A program made the translations under genes and the position numbers. From contig NZ_KK366009.1 in the NCBI RefSeq assembly GCF_000686725.1, positions 62,001-126,000 on the forward strand: 64,000 nt of DNA, written 5' to 3'. This stretch comes from Clostridium akagii DSM 12554. Its GTDB lineage: Bacteria; Bacillota; Clostridia; Clostridiales; Clostridiaceae. The number at the start of each line of letters is the position of its first letter. Within the stretch, counting starts at the first letter, position 1. The notes under the pieces are model-generated. The model ran no database searches, was not told the DNA's origin, and saw only the letters and a list, made by a program, of their open reading frames with translations. This document shows positions 42,230-51,108 of the stretch, piece by piece.

Positions 42230-43832
42230 TAAAAAATTAGAGATAAAAATTATTTTTACAGTGATAGCATTATTTTTCATGGTCTTTCTTTTTGCACCTT
42301 TAGTTGTACTTTTGAGGAATTCGCTAAGTAGTTTTATTCCTTTGCTTCACAATAAGGAAATTTATACGGCAACCCAAAATAGCATTCAAGTTTCAGTAGT
42401 GGCAGCTTTAATAACAACAATATTGGCTTTTATTTTGGCTTATGCAGTAAATTGTACAAATATTTTAAAACCTATAAATGCAATAATAAAAGTGGGAATA
42501 TCAGTTCCGATGCTTCTGCCTACAATCACCTATGGGTTTGTTATTATATATTCATTTGGTAAACAGGGATTATTAACAAAAATTTTGGGAAGACAAATGT
42601 TTGATATTTATGGTTTTAATGGGTTGTTACTTGGTTACATTATATACACTGTGCCTTTTGCTTTTCTTTTAGTAAATAATTCATTTGGATATATTGATAA
42701 AAAATTCATGGTTGTTTCAAAGCTTATGGGTGACAACTTTTTGAGAAGTTTTATAAATACCATAATTCATCCACTTATAGGTACTTTAGGAGGAGCATTT
42801 GTTTTAACATTTATGCTGAGCTTTACGGATTTTGGAATACCTACATCACTACAAGGAACTTATAATGTTTTATCCACTATGTTATATCAAGTTATGTTAG
42901 GATCTATACCAAATTTTAATAGTGGTTCAGCCATTGCACTTATAATGCTTGTTCCATCTATTATAGGTATTGTATTTTTAAACTATTTAGAAAAATTTAA
43001 TTTTCATTATGACAAGTTTTCAAAAACTGAGATAGTTAAAAACAAATTCCGAGATATAAGTTTTGCTAGCATTTCTATATTAACGATAATTTCAATTGTA
43101 TCTGTATTTCTAGTGATGTTTATAGCTCCTTTTGTTGTTAATTATCCCTATGATATGAGATTTACTACCAAATTTATATTCCAAATGTTTACCACGGGGC
43201 AAATAAAAGAGGTTTATGTAAATTCATTATATGTTGCTATTATTTCATCGGTACTTGGCGTAGTAATTTCATATGTTTCAGCCTTAATAAATGTTAGAAC
43301 TAATCTTAGTAAAAAAGTTACAAAAAGTATCGATGTTTTTTCTATGATCACAAATAGTGTGCCTGGAATGGTACTAGGAATTGCTTACCTAATGTTTTTT
43401 AATAATAGTGATTTAAAAGAAACATTTACCATAATTATTATTTGTAATATCATTCATCTATTTACTACACCATATTTAATGGCAAAAAACTCACTTTCAA
43501 AAATAAATCCAGCTTTTGAAACTACAGGAGAGTTAATGGGAGATACGTGGATTAAAACAATCATTAGAGTTATAATTCCCAATTCCATATCTACAATAAT
43601 TGAGATGTTTGGATACTATTTTATTAATTCCATGGTTACAATTAGTGCAATTATATTTCTTGTTGGTGCAACAACTTCTGTCATAACTAGCAAAATACAA
43701 GAACTTCAGCACTTTGAGGATTATAATCAAATATTCATCTTGTCAATTATTGTTTTTCTAACAAATATTATTATTAAAATTTGCTGCGAACTAGCAAATA
43801 AAAAAATTCAGTCAAACAGGGAGAGATTATAA
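42210..43832 (+). CDS. 2-aminoethylphosphonate ABC transporter permease (fused two-domain)
   Basis: A 540-residue protein with twelve or so hydrophobic helices in two homologous halves, each with a BPD_transp_1/EAA loop (for example K-L-M-G-D-N-F-L-R-S near residue 172 and E-L-M-G-D-T-W-I-K-T near 443). It therefore supplies both permease units in one chain, as in the PhnU2-type 2-aminoethylphosphonate systems. The start overlaps the ATPase gene. The lipoprotein gene follows after one base. Confidence 0.9.
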   Translation: MESVMHNKKLEIKIIFTVIALFFMVFLFAPLVVLLRNSLSSFIPLLHNKEIYTATQNSIQVSVVAALITTILAFILAYAVNCTNILKPINAIIKVGISVPMLLPTITYGFVIIYSFGKQGLLTKILGRQMFDIYGFNGLLLGYIIYTVPFAFLLVNNSFGYIDKKFMVVSKLMGDNFLRSFINTIIHPLIGTLGGAFVLTFMLSFTDFGIPTSLQGTYNVLSTMLYQVMLGSIPNFNSGSAIALIMLVPSIIGIVFLNYLEKFNFHYDKFSKTEIVKNKFRDISFASISILTIISIVSVFLVMFIAPFVVNYPYDMRFTTKFIFQMFTTGQIKEVYVNSLYVAIISSVLGVVISYVSALINVRTNLSKKVTKSIDVFSMITNSVPGMVLGIAYLMFFNNSDLKETFTIIIICNIIHLFTTPYLMAKNSLSKINPAFETTGELMGDTWIKTIIRVIIPNSISTIIEMFGYYFINSMVTISAIIFLVGATTSVITSKIQELQHFEDYNQIFILSIIVFLTNIIIKICCELANKKIQSNRERL

Positions 43833-43833
43833 C

Positions 43834-44817
43834 ATGAAAAAAAATTTGATATTTGTTTCTATTTTAGTTATTTGTTTTACTTTAGTAGGGTTATCAGGAT
43901 GTTCTAGTACTAAGGCTCAAAAAGTTGTAATTTATACAAATGCAGATGTGGAAGCGGTGCAAGCAATGGAGAAGAGCTTAAATACTGCAGGGTATAGTGA
44001 TAAATATGTATTGAAATCATTTGGAACTTCTGAACTTGGCGGTAAGCTCATGCTTGAAGGAGATAAGATTCAAGCAAATTTAATTACTATGAGTTCTTTT
44101 TATATTGATAGTTCACAGAAGAAAAATAATATGTACGAAAATTTAGATTTTACTACAAACGCCATAGAAAAATATCCTTCTTTTTATACACCAATACTTG
44201 CAAATACAGGTTCAATATTTTTAAATACACAGGTTATGAAAGAAAAAGGATTAACTATGCCCACATCTCTTAAGGATTTATCTAAAGCTGAGTATAAAGG
44301 TCTAGTTTCTATACCAAATATAATGAGTTCATCCACAGGTTGGCTTATGGTTCAAGCTATAATAAGTCAGTACGGTGAGACTGAAGGCAAGGACATCCTT
44401 CATAATATTATTGTGAATTGTGGTGCGAATCTTGAAGCTGGAGGGTCAGGTCCAATAGAAAAAGTAAGAGTTGGAGAAGTGGCAGTAGGGTTTGGTCTTC
44501 GTCATCAGGCAGTACAAGATAAAGTATCTGGTAAGCCAATAGATTATGTAGATCCAATTGAAGGCAATTATTCTCTTACAGAGTCCATAGCAGTAGTTAA
44601 AAAAAGTGACAGTGCTACGACAAAATTAGCACAGGAAATGGCAAAAATTATTATTACTAAAGCAAGAGGTGATCTTATAAAAACCTATCCTGTAGCATTG
44701 TATAAAGGTGAAAATATTAGTAATTTAAATAAACCAAGTAATTCTAAAAAATTCTCACAGCCATTAACAGTGGAGCTTTTACAAAAACATATAGACTTTT
44801 TTAAATCAGCAAAATAA
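43834..44817 (+). CDS. 2-aminoethylphosphonate ABC transporter substrate-binding lipoprotein
   Basis: A 327-residue exported protein. Lipoprotein signal with lipobox L-S-G-C (Cys near residue 23), then a type II periplasmic-binding fold of the Fe3+/PhnS group: V-V-I-Y-T-N-A-D near 31, A-N-L-I-T-M-S-S-F near 77, and S-S-S-T-G-W-L-M-V-Q, typical of 2-aminoethylphosphonate binders. The region G-S-G-P-I-E-K-V-R-V-G-E contributes to ligand contact. It delivers the phosphonate to the fused permease. AGGGAGAG precedes the ATG. Confidence 0.9.
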   Translation: MKKNLIFVSILVICFTLVGLSGCSSTKAQKVVIYTNADVEAVQAMEKSLNTAGYSDKYVLKSFGTSELGGKLMLEGDKIQANLITMSSFYIDSSQKKNNMYENLDFTTNAIEKYPSFYTPILANTGSIFLNTQVMKEKGLTMPTSLKDLSKAEYKGLVSIPNIMSSSTGWLMVQAIISQYGETEGKDILHNIIVNCGANLEAGGSGPIEKVRVGEVAVGFGLRHQAVQDKVSGKPIDYVDPIEGNYSLTESIAVVKKSDSATTKLAQEMAKIIITKARGDLIKTYPVALYKGENISNLNKPSNSKKFSQPLTVELLQKHIDFFKSAK

Positions 44818-44842
44818 TGTAAGAAATTGGAGATAAAATAAT

Positions 44843-45937
44843 ATGAATGAATACAAATTATTAACACCAGGACCACTTACAACTTCTAAAAAGGTGAAAG
44901 AGCAAATGCTCTTTGACCGCTGTACTTGGGATGATGAGTATAAAGCTATCACTCAGAAAATCAGAAAACAATTATTGGAGATTGCAGGAGCTTCGGAAGA
45001 AACGTATACATCTGTTTTGATGCAAGGAAGTGGAAGCTTTGGGGTGGAGTCTATTTTAAACTCTGTTATAAACAAAGGGGATAAACTACTAATTGTGTGC
45101 AATGGAGCTTATGGTGAAAGAATTATAACTATGGCTAAATATATAGGAATTGACTATGTTAATTATCATACAGAATATGACAAGATTTTTGAAATAGATG
45201 AAATAAAAGATATTCTTAATAAGGATAAGTCCATAACTCATATTGTTATGGTTCATTGTGAAACAACCACAGGAATATTAAATCCAATTGAGGACATTGC
45301 AAAAATTTCTAAAGAATATGGCAAAATATTAATTATAGATGCAATGAGTAGTTTTGGCGGAATACCAATTGATGTTCAAAAACTGAGCATAGATTATTTG
45401 ATTAGCAGTGCCAACAAGTGCATTCAGGGGGTACCAGGTTTTTGTTTTGTAATTGCCAGGAGAGAAAAACTTCTTAAATGTGAAGGAAATTCTAAAAGTT
45501 TATGTTTGGATTTATACGATCAGTGGAAGTATATGGACAATGACGGTAAATGGAGATTTACCTCACCTACTCATGTAGTTGCTGCTTTTTCTAAGGCTAT
45601 AGATGAATTGATTGAGGAGGGAGGAGTTCTAGCAAGAAATGAAAGATATAAGAACAATAATTTTATACTAAGAAAAATGCTAAAATACATGGGCTTTGAG
45701 CCATATATTAGAGAAAATCTTCAATCTCCAATTATAACTACTTTTCGTTTCCCTAACCTGGAATTTGATTTTAATGATTTCTATAACTATGTAAAGAAAA
45801 GAGGATATGTTTTATACCCAGGTAAATTAACCGAAACGGATACTTTTAGGATTGGTAATATAGGGGAGATTTACGAGGAAGATATTAAAAAATTGTGTGG
45901 GATAATAGGTGACTATATGGGAGGGAAAAAATCATGA
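44843..45937 (+). CDS. phnW: 2-aminoethylphosphonate-pyruvate transaminase
   Basis: A 364-residue class V PLP aminotransferase. L-L-T-P-G-P-L-T-T-S at the N terminus, M-Q-G-S-G-S-F-G-V-E (cofactor phosphate loop), D-A-M-S-S-F-G-G (Asp for pyridine N) and S-S-A-N-K-C-I-Q-G-V-P-G (Schiff-base Lys) match PhnW throughout. It converts 2-aminoethylphosphonate and pyruvate to phosphonoacetaldehyde and alanine. The 3' end overlaps phnX by four bases (ATGA). The context of phnX and a PbfA-like gene fixes the pathway. Confidence 0.95.
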   Translation: MNEYKLLTPGPLTTSKKVKEQMLFDRCTWDDEYKAITQKIRKQLLEIAGASEETYTSVLMQGSGSFGVESILNSVINKGDKLLIVCNGAYGERIITMAKYIGIDYVNYHTEYDKIFEIDEIKDILNKDKSITHIVMVHCETTTGILNPIEDIAKISKEYGKILIIDAMSSFGGIPIDVQKLSIDYLISSANKCIQGVPGFCFVIARREKLLKCEGNSKSLCLDLYDQWKYMDNDGKWRFTSPTHVVAAFSKAIDELIEEGGVLARNERYKNNNFILRKMLKYMGFEPYIRENLQSPIITTFRFPNLEFDFNDFYNYVKKRGYVLYPGKLTETDTFRIGNIGEIYEEDIKKLCGIIGDYMGGKKS

Positions 45938-46749
45938 GTGGAGTTGAAGGAATAATTTTAGATTGGGCAGGAACCACTGTGGATTTTGGATGTTTTGCAC
46001 CTGTGAATGTATTCTTACAAGTATTTATGGATAATGGCATTGAAGTAACAGTGGAGGAAGCAAGAAAACCTATGGGAATGCTCAAGATAGATCATATTAA
46101 GACTATGCTAGAGATGAAACGGATAAATGATCTCTGGAGAGAGAAGTACGGTAGGAATTTTAATGAGGAAGATGTATATGATTTGTATTCAAAATTTGAA
46201 CCATTACTTATAAGTTCACTGGCTAGGTTTTCAGAACCATTACCGGATGTTGTAGAAACAATTAATACATTAAGACGTAGTGGCTTGAAAATTGGTTCAA
46301 CTACGGGTTATACAGATAAAATGTTAGAGGTAGTTTTGGAAAATGCTAAAACGTATGGCTATGAACCGGATTTTTGGATAACTCCAGACGCTACGAATTC
46401 TTGTGGAAGGCCTTTTCCCTATATGATATATAGGAATATTGAAGCCTTAAAACTTTCGGCTACTTGTAAGGTTGTAAAGGTTGGAGATACAAAGTCAGAT
46501 ATAGAAGAAGGATTAAATGCAGGAGTTTGGTCTGTAGGAGTTGTTGTTGGAAGTTCTCAAATGGGATTAAATTATGCGGAGTTTCAGAATTTGCCACAAA
46601 TAAAGAAAAATGAGGTTATAAAAGTTACAGAGCAAGCTTTTTTAGACGCTGGGGCAGATTTCACAATAAATACAATGAAGGAACTACCTGAATTAATAAA
46701 AAAGATAAATGAGTTCATAGAGGAAGGTAGAAGACCAAATGCAAAATAA
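45934..46749 (+). CDS. phnX: phosphonoacetaldehyde hydrolase (phosphonatase)
   Basis: A 271-residue HAD hydrolase that splits the C-P bond of phosphonoacetaldehyde, giving acetaldehyde and phosphate. The nucleophile motif is L-D-W-A-G-T-T-V-D-F (about 11-20). The Schiff-base Lys lies in A-R-K-P-M-G-M-L-K (about 48-56), a cap-domain feature special to PhnX. G-S-T-T-G-Y-T and V-G-D-T-K-S-D-I-E-E-G complete the HAD core. It overlaps phnW upstream and the aminotransferase-like gene downstream by 11 bases. Confidence 0.95.
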   Translation: MSGVEGIILDWAGTTVDFGCFAPVNVFLQVFMDNGIEVTVEEARKPMGMLKIDHIKTMLEMKRINDLWREKYGRNFNEEDVYDLYSKFEPLLISSLARFSEPLPDVVETINTLRRSGLKIGSTTGYTDKMLEVVLENAKTYGYEPDFWITPDATNSCGRPFPYMIYRNIEALKLSATCKVVKVGDTKSDIEEGLNAGVWSVGVVVGSSQMGLNYAEFQNLPQIKKNEVIKVTEQAFLDAGADFTINTMKELPELIKKINEFIEEGRRPNAK

Positions 46750-48094
46750 AGCCGGTTTAAATAGAGAAGGAGACGTGAATTTCACACCACTTCGCTCAAA
46801 TTTTTTTAATACTCTCTCTGAAAAGACCAAAGTTTTATTAAAAAGGGATGAAAACTTTTTTATAAAACAATCCATGTCTACACCTTGTATGAATGTTATA
46901 ACAAAGGCTGAGGGTTGTTACATAGAGGATATATCCGGGAAAAAATATCTGGATTTTCATGGTAATAGCGTGCATCAAGTTGGATATAAAAATCCATATG
47001 TAATTAAAGCCGTGAAAAATCAGCTGGATGAACTATCATTTATACCAAGAAGATATACATCAGAAATTGTTGTTAAGGCAGCAAAAGCTTTAGTTGATAA
47101 AACAATTTCTAAAGATTACAAGGTATTGTTTACTCCTTCAGGTGGTGCAGCTGTGGGAATTGCGCTTAAAATAGCTAGAAAGGTTACAGGAAAATATAAG
47201 GTGATTTCTTTATGGGAATCTTTTCATGGTGCAGGACTTGATTCAATTTCTGTTGGTGGGGAATATACTTTCAAAAAGGATATGGGACCACTTATGCCTG
47301 GGTGCATAAGGTCTATTGCCTACAATGCCTACAGAAATCTTATTCATAGTTCTGACAAGCAAGCAGTTGCAAACTTTTGTTTGGATTATATGGAGTACAT
47401 AATAAAAAATGAAGGTGAAATAGGTGCAATATTATTAGAACCTGTTAGAGCTACAGATACTCATATTCCGCCACAAATGTATTTTGAAAGGTTAAGACAG
47501 ATTTGTGATGATAATGAGATTTTATTGATTTTTGATGAGATTCCCACAGCACTGGGTAGAAGTGGGGAGTTTTATGTGCACAAAAATTTCAATGTGGAGC
47601 CTGACATTCTTGTGCTAGGCAAAGGACTTGGAGGTAGCGTGATTCCACAAGCTTGCATACTTACAAAATCAAAATATGATTTAGCACAAGATATTTCACT
47701 TGGTCACTACACTCATGAAAAACCAGCACTAGGCTCTGCAGCAATTCTTGCTACTATTGAATATATGGATGATTTTAATCTTCTAGAAAATTGTAGGAGA
47801 CAATCAACTTTTGCCTTAAAATGTTCAAAGAAGCTTTATGAAAAATATGAGTGCATTGGTGATATAAGAATAATAGGGCTATTAATAACTTTTGAGATGG
47901 TGAAGGATAGAACTACAAAGGAAAAAGATGAGGAAATTTGTGAAAAAATGCTTTATTATTGTTTGAAAAATGGTTTATCTTTTAAACTATCAAATGGAAA
48001 CTGCATAACATGGCATCCGCCTCTTATCGTTAATGAAGAACAATTGTCTTTTGCGTTTAATTTACTTGAAGAAGCAATATTAAATTGCCAATAA
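46739..48094 (+). CDS. pbfA: class III aminotransferase-fold enzyme, probable (R)-1-hydroxy-2-aminoethylphosphonate ammonia-lyase (PbfA)
   Basis: A 451-residue PLP enzyme of the class III aminotransferase fold. S-G-G-A-A-V-G-I-A-L binds the cofactor phosphate, L-I-F-D-E-I-P-T-A-L-G-R-S-G has the pyridine-N Asp, and V-L-G-K-G-L-G-G-S the Schiff-base Lys. Placed directly after phnW-phnX, it fits PbfA, which turns (R)-1-hydroxy-2-aminoethylphosphonate into phosphonoacetaldehyde plus ammonia and so feeds the same PhnX step. The family also holds true transaminases and phospholyases, so the assignment rests mostly on context. It overlaps phnX by 11 bases and ends the operon at the terminator 48113. 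Confidence 0.8.
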   Translation: MQNKAGLNREGDVNFTPLRSNFFNTLSEKTKVLLKRDENFFIKQSMSTPCMNVITKAEGCYIEDISGKKYLDFHGNSVHQVGYKNPYVIKAVKNQLDELSFIPRRYTSEIVVKAAKALVDKTISKDYKVLFTPSGGAAVGIALKIARKVTGKYKVISLWESFHGAGLDSISVGGEYTFKKDMGPLMPGCIRSIAYNAYRNLIHSSDKQAVANFCLDYMEYIIKNEGEIGAILLEPVRATDTHIPPQMYFERLRQICDDNEILLIFDEIPTALGRSGEFYVHKNFNVEPDILVLGKGLGGSVIPQACILTKSKYDLAQDISLGHYTHEKPALGSAAILATIEYMDDFNLLENCRRQSTFALKCSKKLYEKYECIGDIRIIGLLITFEMVKDRTTKEKDEEICEKMLYYCLKNGLSFKLSNGNCITWHPPLIVNEEQLSFAFNLLEEAILNCQ

Positions 48095-48112
48095 ATAAAC
48101 TCAAAAAAGTAA

Positions 48113-48156
48113 AATAGGAAATAATCTAAGGTTAATTAGATTATTTCCTATTAATT
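48113..48156 (+). terminator. terminator of the phosphonate operon
   Basis: AATAGGAAATAATCTA/TAGATTATTTCCTATT, a 16-bp perfect stem with an 8-base loop, 19 bases after the last stop; the T-run (AATTTC) is weak. Confidence 0.7.
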
Positions 48157-48187
48157 TCGCTAAAACTTTTTTCAGTCCCAGCTATAA

Positions 48188-48410
48188 AAAGGATATAACG
48201 ATTTTCAAGCACAAATATTTATAGCTTATTACCTTATTATAATCATCAGACTATAATTAAGTAGGTCATAACATATAAATATGTTCTGCTCGACCAAGCA
48301 TAAATTTATTTAATTAATAAATTAGTTGGAATTCTATTAGAATTGTTAAAACAACTGTAATAGAATCTTTTCCAACATTATAAACTTTTTGCTCAATCGT
48401 TATATCCTTT
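48188..48410. repeat. 223-bp non-coding element bounded by 16-bp inverted repeats
   Basis: AAAGGATATAACGATT at 48188-48203 recurs as its exact complement at 48395-48410. A further inner pair, GTTGGA-ATTCTATTA (48325-48339) and TAATAGAAT...CCAAC (48358-48375), forms a hairpin near the right end. No open frame lies inside. The form suits a MITE-like relic or a structured RNA. No target duplication is obvious. Confidence 0.55.
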
Positions 48411-48889
48411 ATGATTCTTATTATACGCTTTATACTTAAAAATATTCAAGAGGCTAATTGAAAAAATATGGAAAATCAGGTAATTTAACAGTAATCATGC
48501 ACTTGATCCAGTGTTTTTTATAGCAAAGCAACTTGAATTTCAATTATTGAACTTACAGCACTAGCAGAAGGGAAATTTATAAGAACTTATTTCCCTATAG
48601 TATACAGCTGTAGACTTAAAAATCCTGAAAATAGTGATTTTCAGATTATGACCAAGGAAATGAAAGTAAGAAAAGACTTTTTTAGAGATAATGATCCGCA
48701 GATATTAGTAAGGGTTAAATTCAGCAGGTTAGATTGTTCGATTAATTTGTTGCTAATTAGTCACAACTATGAATATAATTAAATTTTCACTACGTACAGG
48801 TTGAAAAAACATGGAACTTAGTATACAATTTAGGATGTAATGTAAATATTATGTCGAAATAAACACATTAGATTCATAGGGGGAATATT
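48411..48889. other. non-coding gap ahead of the DUF975 gene
   Basis: No supportable gene. Two small hairpins (GGGAAAT...ATTTCCC near 48571-48595 and CTGAAAAT-AGTG-ATTTTCAG near 48625-48645) and coding-like fragments broken by stops suggest decayed sequence. Confidence 0.35.
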
Positions 48890-49492
48890 TTGCAAATCAA
48901 AAAAAGTCATGAGTTTAGAAGCGAGGCACGTAATCAGTTAAGAGGAAACTGGACACCAGCTGTTTTAATAACGCTTATATATGGAATATTGCTTGGAATA
49001 TCAGCAATCCCATATATTGGAGCAATTGTTGAGATAGTAATTGGTGGAGCATTGGCACTTGGAGTTACTCTTTGTTTTATGAAATTAGTTAGAGGTGAGG
49101 AATTTAAAATTGAAGACATGTTTAGCGGTTTTAATAATTTTGCTTCTGCTCTTTTATTAAATATTGTTAGAGGAATATTTGTTTTTTTATGGTCATTACT
49201 TTTGATAGTACCAGGAATTATAGCATCTTTTAGATATTCCATGGCAAATTATATTTTAAACGATAGTCCTAAAATAGGAGCTTTAGAATCAATAAGATTA
49301 AGCAAAGAAATGATGATTGGGCATAAATGGCAACTATTTTGTCTTTACTTTAGTTTTATAGGTTGGTATTTATTGAGTATAATTACTTTGGGGATTGGAT
49401 TCCTATGGTTAACACCATATATTACGACAGCTGTCACAGATTTTTATGAAAATTTAAAAATGGTTAACGGTGACAATGCTGAAACATTATAA
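48890..49492 (+). CDS. DUF975 family membrane protein
   Basis: A 200-residue integral membrane protein of the DUF975 family. It starts R-S-E-A-R-N-Q-L-R-G-N-W and has about five hydrophobic segments, including L-L-L-I-V-P-G-I-I-A-S-F-R-Y-S-M and the E-S-I-R-L-S-K-E-M-M segment usual in this group. Function unknown. TTG start with GGGGGAA. Terminator at 49498. Confidence 0.85.
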   Translation: MQIKKSHEFRSEARNQLRGNWTPAVLITLIYGILLGISAIPYIGAIVEIVIGGALALGVTLCFMKLVRGEEFKIEDMFSGFNNFASALLLNIVRGIFVFLWSLLLIVPGIIASFRYSMANYILNDSPKIGALESIRLSKEMMIGHKWQLFCLYFSFIGWYLLSIITLGIGFLWLTPYITTAVTDFYENLKMVNGDNAETL

Positions 49493-49497
49493 AATTT

Positions 49498-49531
49498 ATC
49501 GAGTATAACTTATGTTATGCTCGATTTTTTT
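49498..49531 (+). terminator. intrinsic terminator
   Basis: ATCGAGTATAAC/GTTATGCTCGAT, a 12-bp stem with one G-U pair and a TTTTTTT tail. Confidence 0.9.
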
Positions 49532-49646
49532 AAATTTTAATAAGCAAACAGAAGCTACAACAATAAATCCACTCATTCCAAGTATTCCTTAATATTACCT
49601 TCTTCAAGTAGGCTAATATCTATAGCCTTTATTTTGGGTATTTTAT

Positions 49647-50345
49647 CTAGCAATTAGTAACATCTGATTTTTCTACATCTTTTATGGACAAATATGCAGC
49701 AACAATTCCTATTAGTGCAAGGATTATTGGAATTATGGTAATGGAGCTTAAGGAATTTTGACTATTGCCATTGTTGAGTAGAGTTACCAATATAATAGAA
49801 GATACAATTGTGGCTGAACTTGATTTTTTAATCATACCGATATATACAGGAATTAGGTTAATAAAGGAAAATGAAATTGAGTATATAAGAATATTAGTTA
49901 ATGATTTTACTAAAGTATAAATTTTAAAAGGATCGTGAATAAAATTCACAAATACATTTAAAATAAACATACTGGAATCCAAAAAAAAATTTGAGATTAT
50001 CATAGCGACAAAAGAGAATATTAAAACAATAGTTAATTTTGCTACCATAAGTTTTACCCTGTTTATTGGATAAGTGAATAAAATGTTTATTGTTTTGTTT
50101 TTGTATTCATCAATTATTAATTTTGAAATCAATACTGCTGCAAAAATTGAGAAAGTAGCCCTTACTAAAATACCTGTAGTCAAAAAAACATCAGTATACG
50201 TTCTAAGTGCTATATCATGAGTGGTTTTCGATTGCAATAGACTCATAAATAAAATAAATAACATAATTAAATTTGCAATTATAACTCCTTTTATTGTTCC
50301 ACCAAATTTAAACTTCTTAATTTCTAGTTTCATTAATTTAAGCAC
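49647..50345 (-). CDS. ABC-2 type transporter permease, second copy
   Basis: A 232-residue membrane protein with six hydrophobic segments, matching the permeases of BcrAB-type bacteriocin/antibiotic exporters. The N-terminal part (L-K-L-M-K-L-E-I-K-K-F-K-F-G-G-T) and the last 25 residues are almost identical to the neighbouring permease at 50410. The middle has diverged, especially the loops at about 35-50 and 130-150. GTG start with GGGAG. It is the last gene of the ABC unit and is separated from its twin by a fossil of an ATPase gene. Confidence 0.88.
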   Translation of the reverse strand: MLKLMKLEIKKFKFGGTIKGVIIANLIMLFILFMSLLQSKTTHDIALRTYTDVFLTTGILVRATFSIFAAVLISKLIIDEYKNKTINILFTYPINRVKLMVAKLTIVLIFSFVAMIISNFFLDSSMFILNVFVNFIHDPFKIYTLVKSLTNILIYSISFSFINLIPVYIGMIKKSSSATIVSSIILVTLLNNGNSQNSLSSITIIPIILALIGIVAAYLSIKDVEKSDVTNC

Positions 50346-50409
50346 TTAAACAACTCCCAGTTAAAAGTTTTCACTAAATTAGTTGTCCTTAATATATATT
50401 TTATTTCAA
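50346..50409 (-). pseudogene. fossil of a second ABC ATPase gene (5' and 3' ends only)
   Basis: On the minus strand, 50371-50400 matches 51991-52020 (the first codons of the intact ATPase gene) at 29 of 30 bases. The adjacent 50344-50370 resembles the last codons of that gene (TTAAAAG...TTAAGTGCT, 51105-51130). So an ATPase gene once stood here and lost nearly all its interior, probably by recombination between short A/T-rich repeats. Its initiator ATG is also gone. Confidence 0.75.
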
Positions 50410-51108
50410 TTAGAAATTCACCACATCTGATTTTTCTACATCTTTTATGGACAAATATGCAGCAACAATTCCTATTAGTGCAAGGATTATTGGAATTATG
50501 ATAATGGAGCTTAAGGAATTTCCCTTAAATCCACTATTTAATAAACTTATGATTATAATTGAGGTTACTAATGTAGCTGAGCCAGATTTTCTTTGCATAC
50601 CTACATATACAGGAATTAAGCTCACAAAGGAAAATGCTACTGAGTATATAACAGTATTAATTGAAATTTTCATTAAAATACTAGGTGTCAATGAATCTTT
50701 AATAAAAGGCGTAAAGATATTTAAAATGAATAGACTGGAGTTCAGGAAAATATTTGAGATTATCATAGCTGTAAAAGCGAATATCAATACAATAGCTAAC
50801 TTTGCTACCATCATCTTTTTCCTGTTTATTGGATAGGTAAACAAAATGTTTATTGTTTTGTTTTTGTATTCACCAATTATTAGTTTTGAAATCAATACAG
50901 CTGCAAAAATTGAGAAAGTAGCTCTTACCAAAATACCTGTAAATAAAAAAATATTATTATAAGTATTAAGGGTCATTTCCTTATCCGTTTGCGAGGCATA
51001 AATAGAAATAAGTAAAATAAATAACATAAATAAATTTGCAATTATAACTCCTTTTATGGTTCCACCAAATTTGAACTTCTTAATTTCCAGTTTCATCAAT
51101 TTAAGCAC
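50410..51108 (-). CDS. ABC-2 type transporter permease, first copy
   Basis: A 232-residue permease with six hydrophobic segments, tandem paralogue of the gene at 49647 and likely partner of the ATPase at 51101. Its GTG start overlaps the ATPase stop region by 8 bases, so translation is coupled. The conserved segment T-G-I-L-V-R-A-T-F-S-I-F-A-A-V-L (about 56-71) is identical in both copies. With two permeases and one ATPase the exporter could be a heterodimeric channel. Confidence 0.9.
   Translation of the reverse strand: MLKLMKLEIKKFKFGGTIKGVIIANLFMLFILLISIYASQTDKEMTLNTYNNIFLFTGILVRATFSIFAAVLISKLIIGEYKNKTINILFTYPINRKKMMVAKLAIVLIFAFTAMIISNIFLNSSLFILNIFTPFIKDSLTPSILMKISINTVIYSVAFSFVSLIPVYVGMQRKSGSATLVTSIIIISLLNSGFKGNSLSSIIIIPIILALIGIVAAYLSIKDVEKSDVVNF

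Noticed and set aside
48851-48862. GTCGAAAT ahead of the DUF975 gene as a third sigma-D promoter
   Set aside because: No TAAA element at 15-base spacing; the upstream tetramer there is GATG, so the architecture fails.
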